In this document: one piece after another, positions 46,320-56,807 of the stretch
How the letters are laid out: each line of letters begins with the position of its first letter
Position numbering within the stretch: position 1 is the stretch's first letter
NCBI RefSeq assembly: GCF_014700075.1
Contig: NZ_JACXBU010000002.1
Span: 1-64,000, forward strand
From: Pseudomonas sp. JM0905a
GTDB taxonomy: Bacteria > Pseudomonadota > Gammaproteobacteria > Pseudomonadales > Pseudomonadaceae
DNA: 64,000 nucleotides
Direction: 5' to 3'
Program-made: the position numbers and the translations under genes
Notes under the pieces: model-generated
Databases searched by the model: none
What the model was told of the DNA's origin: nothing
What the model saw: only the letters and a program-made list of their open reading frames with translations

Positions 46320-47447
46320 TCAGAGGCTGCGCGCAATCACCATGCGCTGCACATCCGAGGTGCCTTCATAGATCTGACACACCCGCACGTCGCGGTAGAT
46401 GCGCTCCACCGGGAAGTCCTTCAGGTAGCCGTAGCCGCCCAAAGTCTGGATGGCCGCCGAACAGACCTTCTCGGCCATTTCCGAGGCGAACAGCTTGGCC
46501 ATGGACGCTTCGGTCAGGCAGGGCATGCCGGCTTCGCGCAGGCTGGCGGCGTGATGAACCATCTGCCGCGCCACGGCGATCTGGGTCGCCATGTCGGCCA
46601 GGCGAAAGGCCACGGCCTGGTGCTCGATGATCGGCTTGCCGAAGGTCTTGCGCTCGTGGGCGTAATCGCGCGCCGCCTCGAAGGCCGCGCGGGCCATACC
46701 GACGGATTGCGCAGCGATGCCAATGCGCCCGCCTTCCAGGTTGGACAGGGCGATGCGATAACCATCCCCCTCCTCACCCAGGCGCAAGGACGCCGGGATA
46801 CGCACATCATCCAGTTGGATCTGGCAGGTATCGGAGGCGTGCTGGCCGAGCTTGTCCTCCACCCGCACCACCTGGTAACCGGGGGTATCGGTGGGGACGA
46901 TGAAGGCGCTGATGCCCTTCTTGCCGGCTTGAGGGTCGGTCACGGCGAAGACGATCACCATCCCCGCATGACTGCCCGAGGTGATGAACTGCTTGGCGCC
47001 GTTCAGCACGTAATGATCACCGTCGCGGCGGGCTCGGGTGCGCAGGTCGCTGGCATCCGAGCCGGCCTGGGGCTCGGTGAGCGCGAAGGCCCCGATCATC
47101 TCGCCGGTGGCCAACGGGCGCAGGAAGCGCTCCTTCTGCTCCTGGCTGCCGTACTTGAGGATGGGCATGCAGCCCACCGAGTTGTGCACGCTCATGATGG
47201 TGGAGCAGGCGCCGTCGCCAGCGGCGATCTCTTCCAGCGCCATCGCGTAGGCCAGGTGACCGGTGGCCGCGCCGCCCCACTCTTCCGGCACCAGCATGCC
47301 GAGGAAGCCCAACTGGGCCATCTCGCGGATGGCCTCGGCAGGGAAACGGTGCTCGCGGTCCCAGGACTCGGCGAAGGGTTTCAGCCGCTCCTGGGCGAAC
47401 TGCCGCGCCATATCGCGGATCTGGATTTCGTCTTCGTTCGGGATCAT
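46320..47447 (-). CDS. Short-chain-type acyl-CoA dehydrogenase
   Basis: A 375-residue flavoprotein of usual family length. FAD-binding motif [19 protein letters not shown] is present and the catalytic Glu lies in [15 protein letters not shown]. It catalyses the first beta-oxidation step. It follows the thiolase gene by 10 bp in the same direction. Confidence 0.92.
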   Translation of the reverse strand: MIPNEDEIQIRDMARQFAQERLKPFAESWDREHRFPAEAIREMAQLGFLGMLVPEEWGGAATGHLAYAMALEEIAAGDGACSTIMSVHNSVGCMPILKYGSQEQKERFLRPLATGEMIGAFALTEPQAGSDASDLRTRARRDGDHYVLNGAKQFITSGSHAGMVIVFAVTDPQAGKKGISAFIVPTDTPGYQVVRVEDKLGQHASDTCQIQLDDVRIPASLRLGEEGDGYRIALSNLEGGRIGIAAQSVGMARAAFEAARDYAHERKTFGKPIIEHQAVAFRLADMATQIAVARQMVHHAASLREAGMPCLTEASMAKLFASEMAEKVCSAAIQTLGGYGYLKDFPVERIYRDVRVCQIYEGTSDVQRMVIARSL

Positions 47448-47457
47448 CGCCCTGCCC

Positions 47458-48645
47458 TCACTTGATCAGTTCGATCGCGACAGCAGTGGCCTCGCCACCA
47501 CCGATGCACACCGACGCCACGCCGCGCTTCAGACCGTACTGCTGAAGCGCACTGAGCAGGGTCACCAGCACACGGGCACCGGAGGCGCCGATTGGGTGGC
47601 CCAGGGCGCAGGCGCCGCCGTGGACGTTGAGCTTGTCGTGGGGAATGTCCAGGTCACGCATGGCGACCATGGGCACCACGGCGAAGGCTTCGTTGACCTC
47701 GAACAGGTCCACCTCGCCCAGGTTCCAGCCGGTACGCGTCAACAGGCGCTGGATGGAGCCCACGGGCGCGGTGGTGAAAAGGTTCGGCGCCTGGGCGAAG
47801 GACGCATGGCCGGCAACCTGGGCCAGCGGCGTCAGGCCGCGCTTCTCCGCTTCTTCCAGGCGCATCAGCAGCAGGGACGCGGCGCCATCGGAAATGGAGC
47901 TGGAGTTGGCTGCGGTGACGGTGCCGCCCTCGCGGAACGCCGGCTTGAGGGTGGGAATCTTGTCCAGGCGCGCTTTCGGCGGCTGTTCGTCCTGGCTGAT
48001 GGTCACCAGGTCGCGGCCGGACTTCGCCTCCACCGAAACGATCTCGGCAGCGAAGCGGCCGTCGGCCATGGCTTTCTGGGCACGGGTCAGGGAAGCGATG
48101 GCGAAGGCGTCCTGCTGCTCGCGGGTGAAGCCGTAAGCCTGGGCGCAATCCTCGGCGAAGGTGCCCATCAGGCGGCCCTTGTCGTAAGCGTCTTCCAGGC
48201 CGTCGAGGAACATGTGGTCGAGCACCTTGCCGTGGCCCATGCGGTAGCCGGAACGGGCGCGCTCCAGCAGGTAGGGCGCGTTGGACATGCTTTCCATGCC
48301 GCCGGCCAGCACCACATCGGCACTGCCGGCACGCAGCAGGTCATGAGCGAGCATCACGGTCTTCATGCCCGAGCCGCACATCTTGTTCAACGTGGAGCAG
48401 ACCACGCCCTGGGGCAGGCCTGCGCCAAGTGCCGACTGGCGCGCCGGAGCCTGGCCCTGACCGGCCTGCAGCACGCAGCCCATGATGACCTCGTCCACGG
48501 CGTCGCCCGGAACGCCGGCGCGTTCCAGCACGGCGCGGTTGGCGGCGGCGCCCAGTTGCGCGGCGGTCATGTCCTTGAAGTCACCCAGGAAGCCACCCAT
48601 GGCGGTACGGGCAGCACTGACGATAACGATGGAATCCTTGTTCAT
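47458..48645 (-). CDS. Acetyl-CoA acetyltransferase (thiolase)
   Basis: A 395-residue thiolase with the nucleophilic Cys90 in [11 protein letters not shown], the His motif [20 protein letters not shown] and the second Cys in [15 protein letters not shown]. It cleaves 3-ketoacyl-CoA to acetyl-CoA plus a shortened acyl-CoA, or runs in reverse. It is 10 bp from the SDR and acyl-CoA dehydrogenase neighbours. Confidence 0.94.
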   Translation of the reverse strand: MNKDSIVIVSAARTAMGGFLGDFKDMTAAQLGAAANRAVLERAGVPGDAVDEVIMGCVLQAGQGQAPARQSALGAGLPQGVVCSTLNKMCGSGMKTVMLAHDLLRAGSADVVLAGGMESMSNAPYLLERARSGYRMGHGKVLDHMFLDGLEDAYDKGRLMGTFAEDCAQAYGFTREQQDAFAIASLTRAQKAMADGRFAAEIVSVEAKSGRDLVTISQDEQPPKARLDKIPTLKPAFREGGTVTAANSSSISDGAASLLLMRLEEAEKRGLTPLAQVAGHASFAQAPNLFTTAPVGSIQRLLTRTGWNLGEVDLFEVNEAFAVVPMVAMRDLDIPHDKLNVHGGACALGHPIGASGARVLVTLLSALQQYGLKRGVASVCIGGGEATAVAIELIK

Positions 48646-48655
48646 GGCGTCCTCC

Positions 48656-49423
48656 TTATTTCGCGGCCATACGGATAGCGCCGTCGAGGCGAATCACTTC
48701 GCCATTGAGCATGGCGTTCTCGACGATGTGGCGAACCAGAGCTGCGTACTCGGCCGGACGGCCAAGACGCGGCGGGAAAGGCACGGCAGCACCGAGGGAG
48801 TCACGCACTTCCTGGGGCATGCCGGCCATCATCGGGGTTTCGAAGATGCCGGGAGCGATGCACATCACGCGGATGCCGTGGCGTGCCAGTTCGCGAGCAA
48901 TCGGCAGGGTCATGCCAACCACACCGCTCTTGGAAGCGGAATACGCGGCCTGGCCGATCTGGCCATCGAAGGCTGCAACCGAGGCGGTGTTGATGATCAC
49001 CCCGCGCTCGCCCTCTTCATTGGGCTGGCCCTGGGACATGGCCTCGGCGGCCAGGCGCAGCATGTTGAAGCTGCCGACCAGGTTGATGCTGATGGTCCGG
49101 GCGAAGCTGTCCAGACCGTGGGCGCCGTTGCGGCCGATGACCTTCTCGGCAGGCGCAACGCCAGCGCAGTTGACCAACCCGTGCAGGCCACCAAAGGCTT
49201 CTACGGCGGCGGCCACGGCGGCGCGGGCATCTTCTTCACGGGTGATGTCGGCTTTCACGAAGCGGGCATTGGCGCCAAGCTCTTCGGCGCGGGCGTTGCC
49301 GGCTTCGGCGTTGATGTCTACCAGCACCACCTTGCCGCCCTGCCCCACCAGTTCGCGGGCAGTGGCCAGGCCGAGCCCGGAACTGCCTCCGGTGATCAGG
49401 AAAACGGAATTCTCGATACGCAC
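48656..49423 (-). CDS. SDR-family 3-hydroxyacyl-CoA dehydrogenase-like (HSD17B10-type)
   Basis: A 255-residue short-chain dehydrogenase: NAD site [15 protein letters not shown] and catalytic [16 protein letters not shown]. Sequence layout (SDR with [15 protein letters not shown]) resembles type-2 3-hydroxyacyl-CoA dehydrogenases, which act on short branched acyl-CoAs. It is next to the thiolase and acyl-CoA synthetase genes. Confidence 0.9.
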   Translation of the reverse strand: MRIENSVFLITGGSSGLGLATARELVGQGGKVVLVDINAEAGNARAEELGANARFVKADITREEDARAAVAAAVEAFGGLHGLVNCAGVAPAEKVIGRNGAHGLDSFARTISINLVGSFNMLRLAAEAMSQGQPNEEGERGVIINTASVAAFDGQIGQAAYSASKSGVVGMTLPIARELARHGIRVMCIAPGIFETPMMAGMPQEVRDSLGAAVPFPPRLGRPAEYAALVRHIVENAMLNGEVIRLDGAIRMAAK

Positions 49424-49440
49424 GGTTCTACTCCTTCGGA

Positions 49441-51060
49441 TCAGTGAGCGGCGGCCGCCTGGGCCTTGGCAATCTCCTGGTTACGCAGGAGGAAACGCTG
49501 GATCTTGCCGCTCGGGGTCTTGGGCAATTCCGCGACGAACTCGATCTCGCGCGGATAGGAATGGGCGGACAGGCGCTTGCGCACGTACTGCTGCAGTGCG
49601 TCGGCCAGTTCAGGGTCGGCGCTGTGGCCGGCGTGCAGCACGACGAAGGCCTTGACCAGTTCGGTGCGCTCCGGGTCGGGCTTGCCGATCACCGCGGCCT
49701 CGATCACCGCCGGATGCTCGATCAGCGCGCTCTCCACATCGAAGGGACCGACGCGGTAGCCGGAGGTGGTGATCACGTCGTCGGCGCGACCGACGAAGCT
49801 GATGCTGCCGTCCTCGTTCAGCTCCACGGTGTCACCACTCAGATAGTAGTCACCGACGAAGGCCTTGGTGGCCATCCCCTGATAGCCGGGGAACCAGAAC
49901 AGCGGCGAGCGCGGCATGTCCAGGGCGAGGATGCCGGGATGGCCGACGGGCAGTTCGCGGTGCTGTTCGTCCAGCACCACCACGCGGTGGCCGGGCATGG
50001 CGAAGCCGGCGGCCCCCAGGCGCACCGGGTGTTCCAGCGCATGGTGATTGCACAGCACCATGCCCAGTTCGGTCTGGCCGTAGTGGTCGTGGATGGTGCA
50101 GCCCAGGCCCTCGCCGAACCAGCGGATCACCTCCGGAGTCAGCGGCTCGCCAGCACTGCTGACGGCACGCAGATTGCCTTTGATCGCAGCCTCTACCTCA
50201 TCGCGAGCAGCCAGCAGCAGACGGTAGGCGGTGGGCGAACCGGCCAGGTTGGTAATGCCGTATTCGCGGATGATGCGGCAGGTGCTCTCCACGGTGAAAC
50301 CGCCCTCGTAGAAGGTGGTGGCGTGGCCCATGGCGAGCGGACCGGTCACGGCGTAGTACAGGCCGTAGGCCCAGCCCGGATCGGCCAGGTTCCAGAACTT
50401 GTCGTCCGGGCGCAGATCGACCGCGTCACGCATGTAGCTGACAAAGGCAACGATGGCCTTCAGCGGTACGGCCAGCGGTTTCGCCAGGCCGGTGGTGCCG
50501 GAGGTGAACATCAGCAGGAAGGGATCGGAGGCCTTGCGCAACACCGGCTCGAAGCTGTCCGGCTGGCGCTCCAGTTCGACCCAGAAGTCATCGCCCACTG
50601 TCAGCACCGGCGGCACGCCTTCCACTTCGTCCAGCTTGGGACGGTTGCTGAGGTCGGTGACCACCAGCTTCGAACCGGCGCCCTGCACCCGATGCTCGAT
50701 GGCCTTGGGCCCGAAGGCGGTGAACAGCGGCTGGTAGACGGCACCGGCACGCCAGGTGCCGAGGATGGTGATCAGCAGCTCCGGGGTACGCGGGAGCATG
50801 CCCGAGACGCAATCGCCGGGCTTGACGCCACGGGCCTGCAGGAGGTTGGCGAAGCGCGCCGAGGCGTCCTTGAGCTGGGCGAAGGTCCAGGTGGCGCGCT
50901 CACCGTTGCGCCCCTCCCAGACCAGCGCGACGCGGCCGGATTCGGCATGGCGGTCACAGCATTCGACACAGGCATTGAGGGCGTCGAGCCCACCGGCCAG
51001 GGTGGAGGAAGCGGCGCTGGCGTAATCGAACTCGCGGGCAGCGGTGAAGTAATCGCGCAT
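49441..51060 (-). CDS. AMP-dependent acyl-CoA synthetase
   Basis: A 539-residue ANL-superfamily ligase. P-loop-like motif [17 protein letters not shown], adenylation motif [18 protein letters not shown] and the C-terminal [13 protein letters not shown], whose Lys completes adenylation. It activates a carboxylic acid with ATP and CoA. The start at 51060 follows GGGAG; an open frame extends further upstream. It is the first gene of the 45.4-51.1 kb operon. The acid is not evident. Confidence 0.9.
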   Translation of the reverse strand: MRDYFTAAREFDYASAASSTLAGGLDALNACVECCDRHAESGRVALVWEGRNGERATWTFAQLKDASARFANLLQARGVKPGDCVSGMLPRTPELLITILGTWRAGAVYQPLFTAFGPKAIEHRVQGAGSKLVVTDLSNRPKLDEVEGVPPVLTVGDDFWVELERQPDSFEPVLRKASDPFLLMFTSGTTGLAKPLAVPLKAIVAFVSYMRDAVDLRPDDKFWNLADPGWAYGLYYAVTGPLAMGHATTFYEGGFTVESTCRIIREYGITNLAGSPTAYRLLLAARDEVEAAIKGNLRAVSSAGEPLTPEVIRWFGEGLGCTIHDHYGQTELGMVLCNHHALEHPVRLGAAGFAMPGHRVVVLDEQHRELPVGHPGILALDMPRSPLFWFPGYQGMATKAFVGDYYLSGDTVELNEDGSISFVGRADDVITTSGYRVGPFDVESALIEHPAVIEAAVIGKPDPERTELVKAFVVLHAGHSADPELADALQQYVRKRLSAHSYPREIEFVAELPKTPSGKIQRFLLRNQEIAKAQAAAAH

Positions 51061-51170
51061 CGGGAGGACTCCCAGGTTGTTTTTGTTGGAGTACCGGGAT
51101 GGTCGCGCCGGGGGGCGGTGGCGGCAATGTCGAAAGGCATCAACCTGGGTGAGCGGAATTGACAGGGGGA

Positions 51171-51330
51171 GTGGGCGGGCAGGACTGCGTCCTGCTTGTC
51201 GATTGAAATCGCCCCCACAGAAGCGGATGAGCAGCCCCCTGCACGGACAGCCCCCTCTCCCTCTGGGAGAGGGTTGGGGTGAGGGAAATTGGGAGCGACC
51301 GCGCTGGTGGATGTGAAGAGCGACATCCAC
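51171..51330. repeat. REP-like and hairpin repeats upstream of the synthetase operon
   Basis: 51171-51218: one half-extended REP copy with the GCAGGACTGCGTCCTGC hairpin. 51253-51273: CCCTCTCCC/GGGAGAGGG stem. 51305-51330: GGTGGATGT/ACATCCACC stem. All lie in the 288-bp gap between the synthetase and chemoreceptor genes. Confidence 0.75.
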
Positions 51331-51348
51331 CCTGCGCCCGCGCCCGAC

Positions 51349-53490
51349 CTAGACGCGGAACTGATCCATCAACCCCTGCTGGTGGTTGGCCAGGCGGTTC
51401 AGGGCCTGGCTGACCTGGGCGGATTCCTCGGCCTGGCCGGAGAGGGATTCGGTGACGTCGCGGATCGCCGCCACGTTGCGGTTGATCTCCTCGGCCACCG
51501 CGCTCTGCTCTTCGGCGGCGCTGGCGATCTGCAGGTTCATGTCAGTGATCACCGTCACCGCCTCGCCGATGCGCTGCAGGGCGGCCACCGCCTGCTCCAC
51601 CTGCTCGACGCTGCCCTGGGCCTGGCGGTGGCTGCTGTGCATCGAGCCGACCACCTCGCGGGTGCCGTGCTGCAGGCCTTCGATCACCTGGCGGATTTCC
51701 TCCACCGAATCCTGGGTGCGCTTGGCCAGGTTGCGCACCTCGTCGGCCACCACCGCGAAGCCGCGTCCGGCCTCGCCGGCCCGCGCCGCCTCGATGGCGG
51801 CGTTGAGCGCCAGCAGGTTGGTCTGCTCGGCGATGGCGCGGATCACCTCCAGCACCGAGCCGATCTGCTCGCTGCTGTTGGCCAGCGCCTGCACCTCTTC
51901 CATGGCCGCGCTCATTTCGCTGGCCAGCTGCTCGATGGCGCTGGTGGTGCGCCCGATCACCCCGAGGCCTTCCCGGGTGGCATGGTCAGCGCCACGGGCG
52001 GCTTCGGCGGCCTGGGCGGCGCTGCGGGCGACGTCCTGGGCGGTGGCGCTCATCTCGTTGGAGGCGGTGGCCACCTGGTCGACTTCGCGGTACTGCTGCT
52101 GCATGCCGGCGCTGGTCTGGCTGGCCACGGCGGCGGACTGGTCGGCGGTGCCGCGGGCGTCCTGCACCGAGCGTTTCACGTCGGCGATGATCGGCTGCAG
52201 CTTGTCGAGGAAGCGGTTGAACCAGCCGGCCAGCTCGCCCAGCTCGTCCTGGCGGGCGTAGTCCAGGCGGCGGGTCAGGTCGCCCTCACCGCTGGCAATG
52301 TCTTTCAGCATGCTGGCCACACCGAGGATCGGCCGGGTCACGCCCCGGGCGGTAAGCCACACCAGCAGCAGGCCGGCGACGGCTGCGGCAACGCCGAACA
52401 GCAACTCCAGCCAGGTGCCCTGGGCATTGCGCACGTCCAGGTCCTGTTGCAGCTCAAGAGCCGGTGCCAGCAGCGTCGACATGGGCACGTCCAGCAGCAC
52501 GGCCCAGGGTTTGGATTCCGGGATCGGCTGCAGCGGTGCGAGCACCTGCAGGTGGTCATTGGCCTGCTGCTCATGGGCCTTGCCTTCGCGTTGCAGGCTC
52601 AGCAGTGCGGAGGCTTCATTCGGGTAGGCCTTGGCCAGGCCCTGGCCGAGCAGGCCGGCATCCGCGCTATAGCCGGCGAGCAGGCCCGCTGGGCTGAGGA
52701 TGCTGATGGCGCCTTGGCCGTCATACAACCCCTGGCTGCCGGCACTGGCCAGCTGTTGCAGGTTGCTCAGGCTGATGTCCATGCCGACCACCGCGAGCAT
52801 CTTGCCATCCTCGATCACCGGGAAAGTCAGCGTGGTGATAAGGGTCTTCTGGCCCGAGGCGTCGTCGAAGTAGGGGTCCAGCAGGCAGGGTTTCAGGGTC
52901 TTTTTCGGGCAGTTGAACCAGGTGTTGAAGGGGCTGCCGTCGAGCATCGGCGTGGCGTCGCTGATCATCTCTTCGGTGGGCGCCAGGGTGCTGAGCTGGC
53001 CACCGCGTTGCGCCCAGTAGGCGGAGAAGCGGCCCACCTCGTTGCTGCCGAGTTCCGTGCGATTGGCGTAGAGCGCGTCACTGCCATCCAGGGCGTTGGG
53101 CTCGAACACCAGGTAGAGGCTAAGCAGCTGCGGGTTGGCCTGCAGGGCCTCTTTCACCTGCCCGTTCAGGTCCTCGCGCAGGGCCTGGGTGTCCCGTTGC
53201 AGTTTCTGCGCCTGGCGCCTCTGCAGCAGCACCTGGCGGGAGAAGTTGAGGCCATCCTGGTAGGCCGACAGGAAGTAGCGCTGGATGGTCAGCGCCTGCA
53301 CCTTGCCCTCCCCCTCCATACGCTCGCGGGCCGAGGTCTCCAGCATATGCGCGCTGTTCGCCTTGACCAGTTCGGTGCCGGCGCCCATGCGGTAGAGCGA
53401 GATGCCGATCAGCACGGCGACAATGGCCAGCAGGCAGAGGCCGGCCAGCAGGGTGATCTTCCACTGGATGGAAAGTCGGTTGAGGGGCAT
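51349..53490 (-). CDS. Methyl-accepting chemotaxis protein with Cache-type sensor
   Basis: A 713-residue chemoreceptor. Membrane helix at residues ~11-31, a periplasmic double-Cache-like domain (~35-340; e.g. [20 protein letters not shown]), second membrane helix, HAMP, and the signalling tip [20 protein letters not shown]. The ATG at 53490 is used; a TTG two codons upstream is an alternative. It sits between lipid-catabolism genes, so it may mediate taxis to a related compound. Confidence 0.9.
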   Translation of the reverse strand: MPLNRLSIQWKITLLAGLCLLAIVAVLIGISLYRMGAGTELVKANSAHMLETSARERMEGEGKVQALTIQRYFLSAYQDGLNFSRQVLLQRRQAQKLQRDTQALREDLNGQVKEALQANPQLLSLYLVFEPNALDGSDALYANRTELGSNEVGRFSAYWAQRGGQLSTLAPTEEMISDATPMLDGSPFNTWFNCPKKTLKPCLLDPYFDDASGQKTLITTLTFPVIEDGKMLAVVGMDISLSNLQQLASAGSQGLYDGQGAISILSPAGLLAGYSADAGLLGQGLAKAYPNEASALLSLQREGKAHEQQANDHLQVLAPLQPIPESKPWAVLLDVPMSTLLAPALELQQDLDVRNAQGTWLELLFGVAAAVAGLLLVWLTARGVTRPILGVASMLKDIASGEGDLTRRLDYARQDELGELAGWFNRFLDKLQPIIADVKRSVQDARGTADQSAAVASQTSAGMQQQYREVDQVATASNEMSATAQDVARSAAQAAEAARGADHATREGLGVIGRTTSAIEQLASEMSAAMEEVQALANSSEQIGSVLEVIRAIAEQTNLLALNAAIEAARAGEAGRGFAVVADEVRNLAKRTQDSVEEIRQVIEGLQHGTREVVGSMHSSHRQAQGSVEQVEQAVAALQRIGEAVTVITDMNLQIASAAEEQSAVAEEINRNVAAIRDVTESLSGQAEESAQVSQALNRLANHQQGLMDQFRV

Positions 53491-53570
53491 GGGCAAGGGT
53501 CCTGTTTACTTCGAGTCGGCAATTGGGCGCGGACATGGCGCGCCTTTGTATATGGCGGCAGAAAACGGCT

Positions 53571-54599
53571 TCAACTTGAGTCGGGATGGATCAATGCGCG
53601 GTATTGCCCCGGCGTCGAGCCGGTCCATTTCTTGAAGGCCTTGTAGAAGGCGCTGGTGTCGGCAAAGCCCAGCTCGAAGGCCAGCTCGGTGAAGTTACCT
53701 TCGCCGTGGTCCAGGCGGGCGATGGCCAGGTCACGCCGGACCTGGTCCTTCAACCCCTGGTAGGACTGCCCCTCCAGGGACAGTTTGCGGCGCAGGGTGG
53801 ACGGCGCCATGTAGAAGTGGCTGGACAGCGCTTCCACGTCGGGCCAGCGCTCGGGGCGGATGCTGCGCAGGTAGGCGCGGATGCGCGCCGCCAGGCTCTG
53901 CGGGTCGCGGTAGCGCACCAGGATGTTCGCCGGCAGGCCAGCAAGGAAGCGCTTGAGGTCGCGAGTGCTGCGGCGCACCGGCAGTTCCAGGCAGTCGGCG
54001 TTGAACAGCAGGCGGCTCTGGGGACGGGAGAAGCGCAGGTTGGTGCTGAACATCACCCGGTAGTCCTCGATGTAGTCCGGCACCGCGCAGCGCAGGTCGA
54101 CACCGAGGATGGGAATGCGCCGCCCGGCCAGCCAGCACATCAGGCCGTGGATCATCAGCCACAGGGTGAAGTAGCTGAAGGCCCGGCACTGCTGCCCTTC
54201 CGGCTCATCCAGGGTGATTTCCGCGAGGCCACCCCGACGCTCCAGGCGCGGCGAAAGGCCGTCGAAGACCAGTTCGAGGAAACGCAGGGACAGCTCCAGG
54301 GCCGCCCCTACGGTGGGCTCCTTCGCCGCTGCGCGGGTCATGTAGGCGAAGCTGCCGGACTTCATCCGCCGCGGGTTCATGCCGAAGAACTCGTCGTCCA
54401 TGGTCCGCGCGATGAGCAGCCAAAGCTGCCCGTAGAGCTGCGACGACACGCGCCCATAGGGCTTGGCCAGCAGCTCGGCGGGAATGCCGCTCTGGCTCAG
54501 CAGCCCCGAATCGTCAAAGCCCCGCTGGCGGAGTTCCAGCAGGGCTTCGTGGACCAGGCGTACGGAGATGGTGCCTTTCTCGGCGGACGTGCCTGTCAT
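53571..54599 (-). CDS. AraC-family regulator
   Basis: A 342-residue regulator with an Arabinose_bd-type N-terminal domain and a C-terminal double HTH (MAPSTLRRKLSLEGQSYQGL, ELGFADTSAFYKAFKKWTG). The start at 54599 is supported by AAGGGAG seven bases upstream; an in-frame Met at 54635 is an alternative. It lies between the chemoreceptor and a second acyl-CoA synthetase. Confidence 0.88.
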   Translation of the reverse strand: MTGTSAEKGTISVRLVHEALLELRQRGFDDSGLLSQSGIPAELLAKPYGRVSSQLYGQLWLLIARTMDDEFFGMNPRRMKSGSFAYMTRAAAKEPTVGAALELSLRFLELVFDGLSPRLERRGGLAEITLDEPEGQQCRAFSYFTLWLMIHGLMCWLAGRRIPILGVDLRCAVPDYIEDYRVMFSTNLRFSRPQSRLLFNADCLELPVRRSTRDLKRFLAGLPANILVRYRDPQSLAARIRAYLRSIRPERWPDVEALSSHFYMAPSTLRRKLSLEGQSYQGLKDQVRRDLAIARLDHGEGNFTELAFELGFADTSAFYKAFKKWTGSTPGQYRALIHPDSS

Positions 54600-54651
54600 G
54601 GGCTCCCTTGGGACTGATTTCCGGCGATGCGGCATTGTAGGGGCTTTACCT

Positions 54652-54746
54652 GTGGGGGCGAATTCATTCGCTAAGGGCAGCGCAGCTGCCCCAGGAACTA
54701 CCAATGGCAGGACTGCGTCCTGCTTTGCGAATGAATTCGCCCCCAC
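54652..54746. repeat. REP-like palindrome, extended three-hairpin form
   Basis: Outer arms GTGGGGGCGAATTCATTCGC and GCGAATGAATTCGCCCCCAC enclose the GGGCAGCGCAGCTGCCC and GGCAGGACTGCGTCCTGC hairpins. It is one of the best-conserved copies. Confidence 0.88.
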
Positions 54747-54778
54747 AAAAGAGCGGAGAATGCGCCTGTCTGCCTGCC

Positions 54779-56479
54779 CTACCGAATCGCCGTCACCTTG
54801 CCTTCCTTCGCCGGCGTCAGTTCCTCGATGCTGATCTCACGCATGCGGAACTTCTGGATCTTGCCAGTCACTGTCATCGGGAAGGCATCCACGAAGCGGA
54901 AGAAACGCGGCACCTTGAAGTGGGCGATGCGTTCCTTGGCCCAGGCGCGCAACTCGTCCTCGGTGGCGGTGTGGCCGGGGTGGAACTTGATCCAGGCAAC
55001 GAGCTCCTCGCCGTACTTGCTGCAGGGAATGCCGATCACCTGCACGTCGGCCACGGCCGGGTGGGTGAAGAAGAACTCCTCCAGCTCGCGCGGGTAAATG
55101 TTCTCGCCGCCGCGAATGATCATGTCCTTGCTGCGGCCCACGATGCAGACGTAGCCGTTCTCGTCCATGGAGGCGAGGTCGCCGGTGTGCATCCAGCGGC
55201 CCGGATCGATGGAATCGGTGGTCGCCTGCGGGTTGTTCCAGTAGCCCAGCATCACGCTGTAGCCACGGGTGCAGAGTTCGCCGATGGTGCCGCGCGGGAC
55301 GATCCGGCCCTCGGCGTCGACGATCTTGCTTTCCAGGTGCGGCTGGGTGCGGCCGACGGTGGTCACGCGCAGTTCCAGCTCGTCATCCGGACCGGTCTGC
55401 AGGGATACCGGACTGGTCTCGGTCATGCCGTAAGCGATCTGCACTTCGCTCATGTGCATCTCGTTGATCACCCGGCGCATCACTTCGATCGGGCAGGTGG
55501 CGCCGGCCATGATGCCGGTGCGCAGGCTGGACAGGTCGAACTCGCCTCGCTGCGGGTGATCCAGTTCGGCGATGAACATGGTGGGCACGCCGTAGAGGGC
55601 GGTGGCCTTCTCCTCGGACACGGCACGCAAAGTGGTCAGCGGGTCGAAGGCGTCGCCCGGGTAGATCATGGTGGAGCCGTGGGTCACGCAGCCCAGGTTG
55701 CCCATCACCATGCCGAAGCAGTGGTACAGCGGCACCGGGATCACCAGGCGGTCCTGCTCGGTCAGGCCGAGGCTCTCGCCGACCATGTAGCCGTTGTTGA
55801 GGATGTTGTAGTGGCTGAGGGTGGCGCCCTTGGGGAAGCCGGTAGTGCCGGAGGTGTACTGGATGTTGATCGGGTCGTCGAACTGCAGGCTGGCCTGGCG
55901 TTCGGCCAGGGCTTCGACACTCACCTCCCCTGCCCGCTGCTGCAGTTCAGCCCAGGGCAGGAAGGCGGCCGGCGGCTTGGCGGCGAGACTGACCACGCCA
56001 CGCAGTTCCGGCAGACGCTCGCAGTTCAGGCTGCCCGGCTCGGCAGCGGCCAGCTCGGGTACCAGGCCGAGGAACATGGCGTGGTAATCGGACGTTTTGA
56101 ACGCATCGGCGCAGATCACCCAGCGGCAGCCGGACTGCTTGAGGGCGTATTCCAGCTCGCTGCTGCGGTAAGCCGGATTGATGTTGACCAGGATGGCGCC
56201 GATCTTGGCGCTGGCGAACTGGGTGATGCACCACTCGGCGCAGTTGGGCGCCCAGATGCCGAGGCGGTCACCGCTATTGAGGCCCAGGGCGAGCAAGGCA
56301 CGGGCGTGGAGATCCACCGCCTCTGCCAGTTCCTTCCAGCTGTAGCGCAGGCCCTGATGCCTGACTACCAGCGCCTCGCGCTCGGGGAACTTGGCAACCG
56401 TGGCATCGAATGCCGCGCCTATGGTCATGGCGAGCAGGTCCTTGTCCTGCCGCCCCCGGGTGTAGCTCTGGTGATTCAT
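54779..56479 (-). CDS. AMP-dependent fatty-acyl-CoA synthetase
   Basis: A 566-residue ANL ligase of the length of medium/long-chain acyl-CoA synthetases. Motifs: [20 protein letters not shown] (phosphate-binding), [10 protein letters not shown], and the C-terminal [13 protein letters not shown] containing the catalytic Lys. An uninterrupted 20-bp inverted repeat lies 82 bp upstream of the start. It resembles the P. aeruginosa PA2557-type enzyme by gene order. Confidence 0.92.
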   Translation of the reverse strand: MNHQSYTRGRQDKDLLAMTIGAAFDATVAKFPEREALVVRHQGLRYSWKELAEAVDLHARALLALGLNSGDRLGIWAPNCAEWCITQFASAKIGAILVNINPAYRSSELEYALKQSGCRWVICADAFKTSDYHAMFLGLVPELAAAEPGSLNCERLPELRGVVSLAAKPPAAFLPWAELQQRAGEVSVEALAERQASLQFDDPINIQYTSGTTGFPKGATLSHYNILNNGYMVGESLGLTEQDRLVIPVPLYHCFGMVMGNLGCVTHGSTMIYPGDAFDPLTTLRAVSEEKATALYGVPTMFIAELDHPQRGEFDLSSLRTGIMAGATCPIEVMRRVINEMHMSEVQIAYGMTETSPVSLQTGPDDELELRVTTVGRTQPHLESKIVDAEGRIVPRGTIGELCTRGYSVMLGYWNNPQATTDSIDPGRWMHTGDLASMDENGYVCIVGRSKDMIIRGGENIYPRELEEFFFTHPAVADVQVIGIPCSKYGEELVAWIKFHPGHTATEDELRAWAKERIAHFKVPRFFRFVDAFPMTVTGKIQKFRMREISIEELTPAKEGKVTAIR

Positions 56480-56561
56480 GGCTTTCCCTTCTTGTCTTTG
56501 TGCTGGGATCGACGCTGATCAACTGGCCTCGACTACGGCAGAGAGGCCCGGTACGTAGTGG

Positions 56562-56603
56562 GGCTTTATTTACCTTTACGTAAACGTAAAGGTAAATAAA
56601 GCC
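56562..56603. promoter_or_regulatory. Perfect 20-bp inverted repeat, LiuR-like operator candidate
   Basis: Two perfect 20-bp arms (GGCTTTATTTACCTTTACGT and its complement) flank a 2-bp AA spacer. The centre reads TTTACGTAAACGTAAA, similar to the MerR-type LiuR motif as I recall it. It lies 82 bp upstream of the acyl-CoA synthetase start codon, on the promoter side. No MerR gene is present in the window. Confidence 0.65.
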
Positions 56604-56689
56604 GGTTTTCCTGTCTAGTGACCCATTGGTCGGATAGGGGTTCGGTTGTCCATTGAGCCGTACCTCGGTCTTGGCCGGCTCGATTCCTT

Positions 56690-56783
56690 GTGGGGGCGAA
56701 TTCATTCGCGAAGCAGGACAAAGTCCTGCCATCTAGATCCATGGGGCAGCTGCGCTGCCCTTAGCGACTGAAGTCGCCCCCAC
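56690..56783. repeat. REP-like palindrome, extended form with hairpins in inverted order
   Basis: Outer arms GTGGGGGCGAATTCATTCGC and GCGACTGAAGTCGCCCCCAC enclose a GCAGGAC...GTCCTGC hairpin and a GGGCAGCTGCGCTGCCC hairpin. The inner modules are in the opposite order to the copy at 54652. Confidence 0.85.
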
Positions 56784-56807
56784 AGAGAACCCAACCAACC
56801 CCCTGTC

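Larger units (their letters stand above)
56480..56807. other. 328-bp region upstream of the fatty-acyl-CoA synthetase
   Basis: It contains the 20-bp palindrome at 56562-56603 and the extended REP at 56690-56783. No gene was found. Confidence 0.7.
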
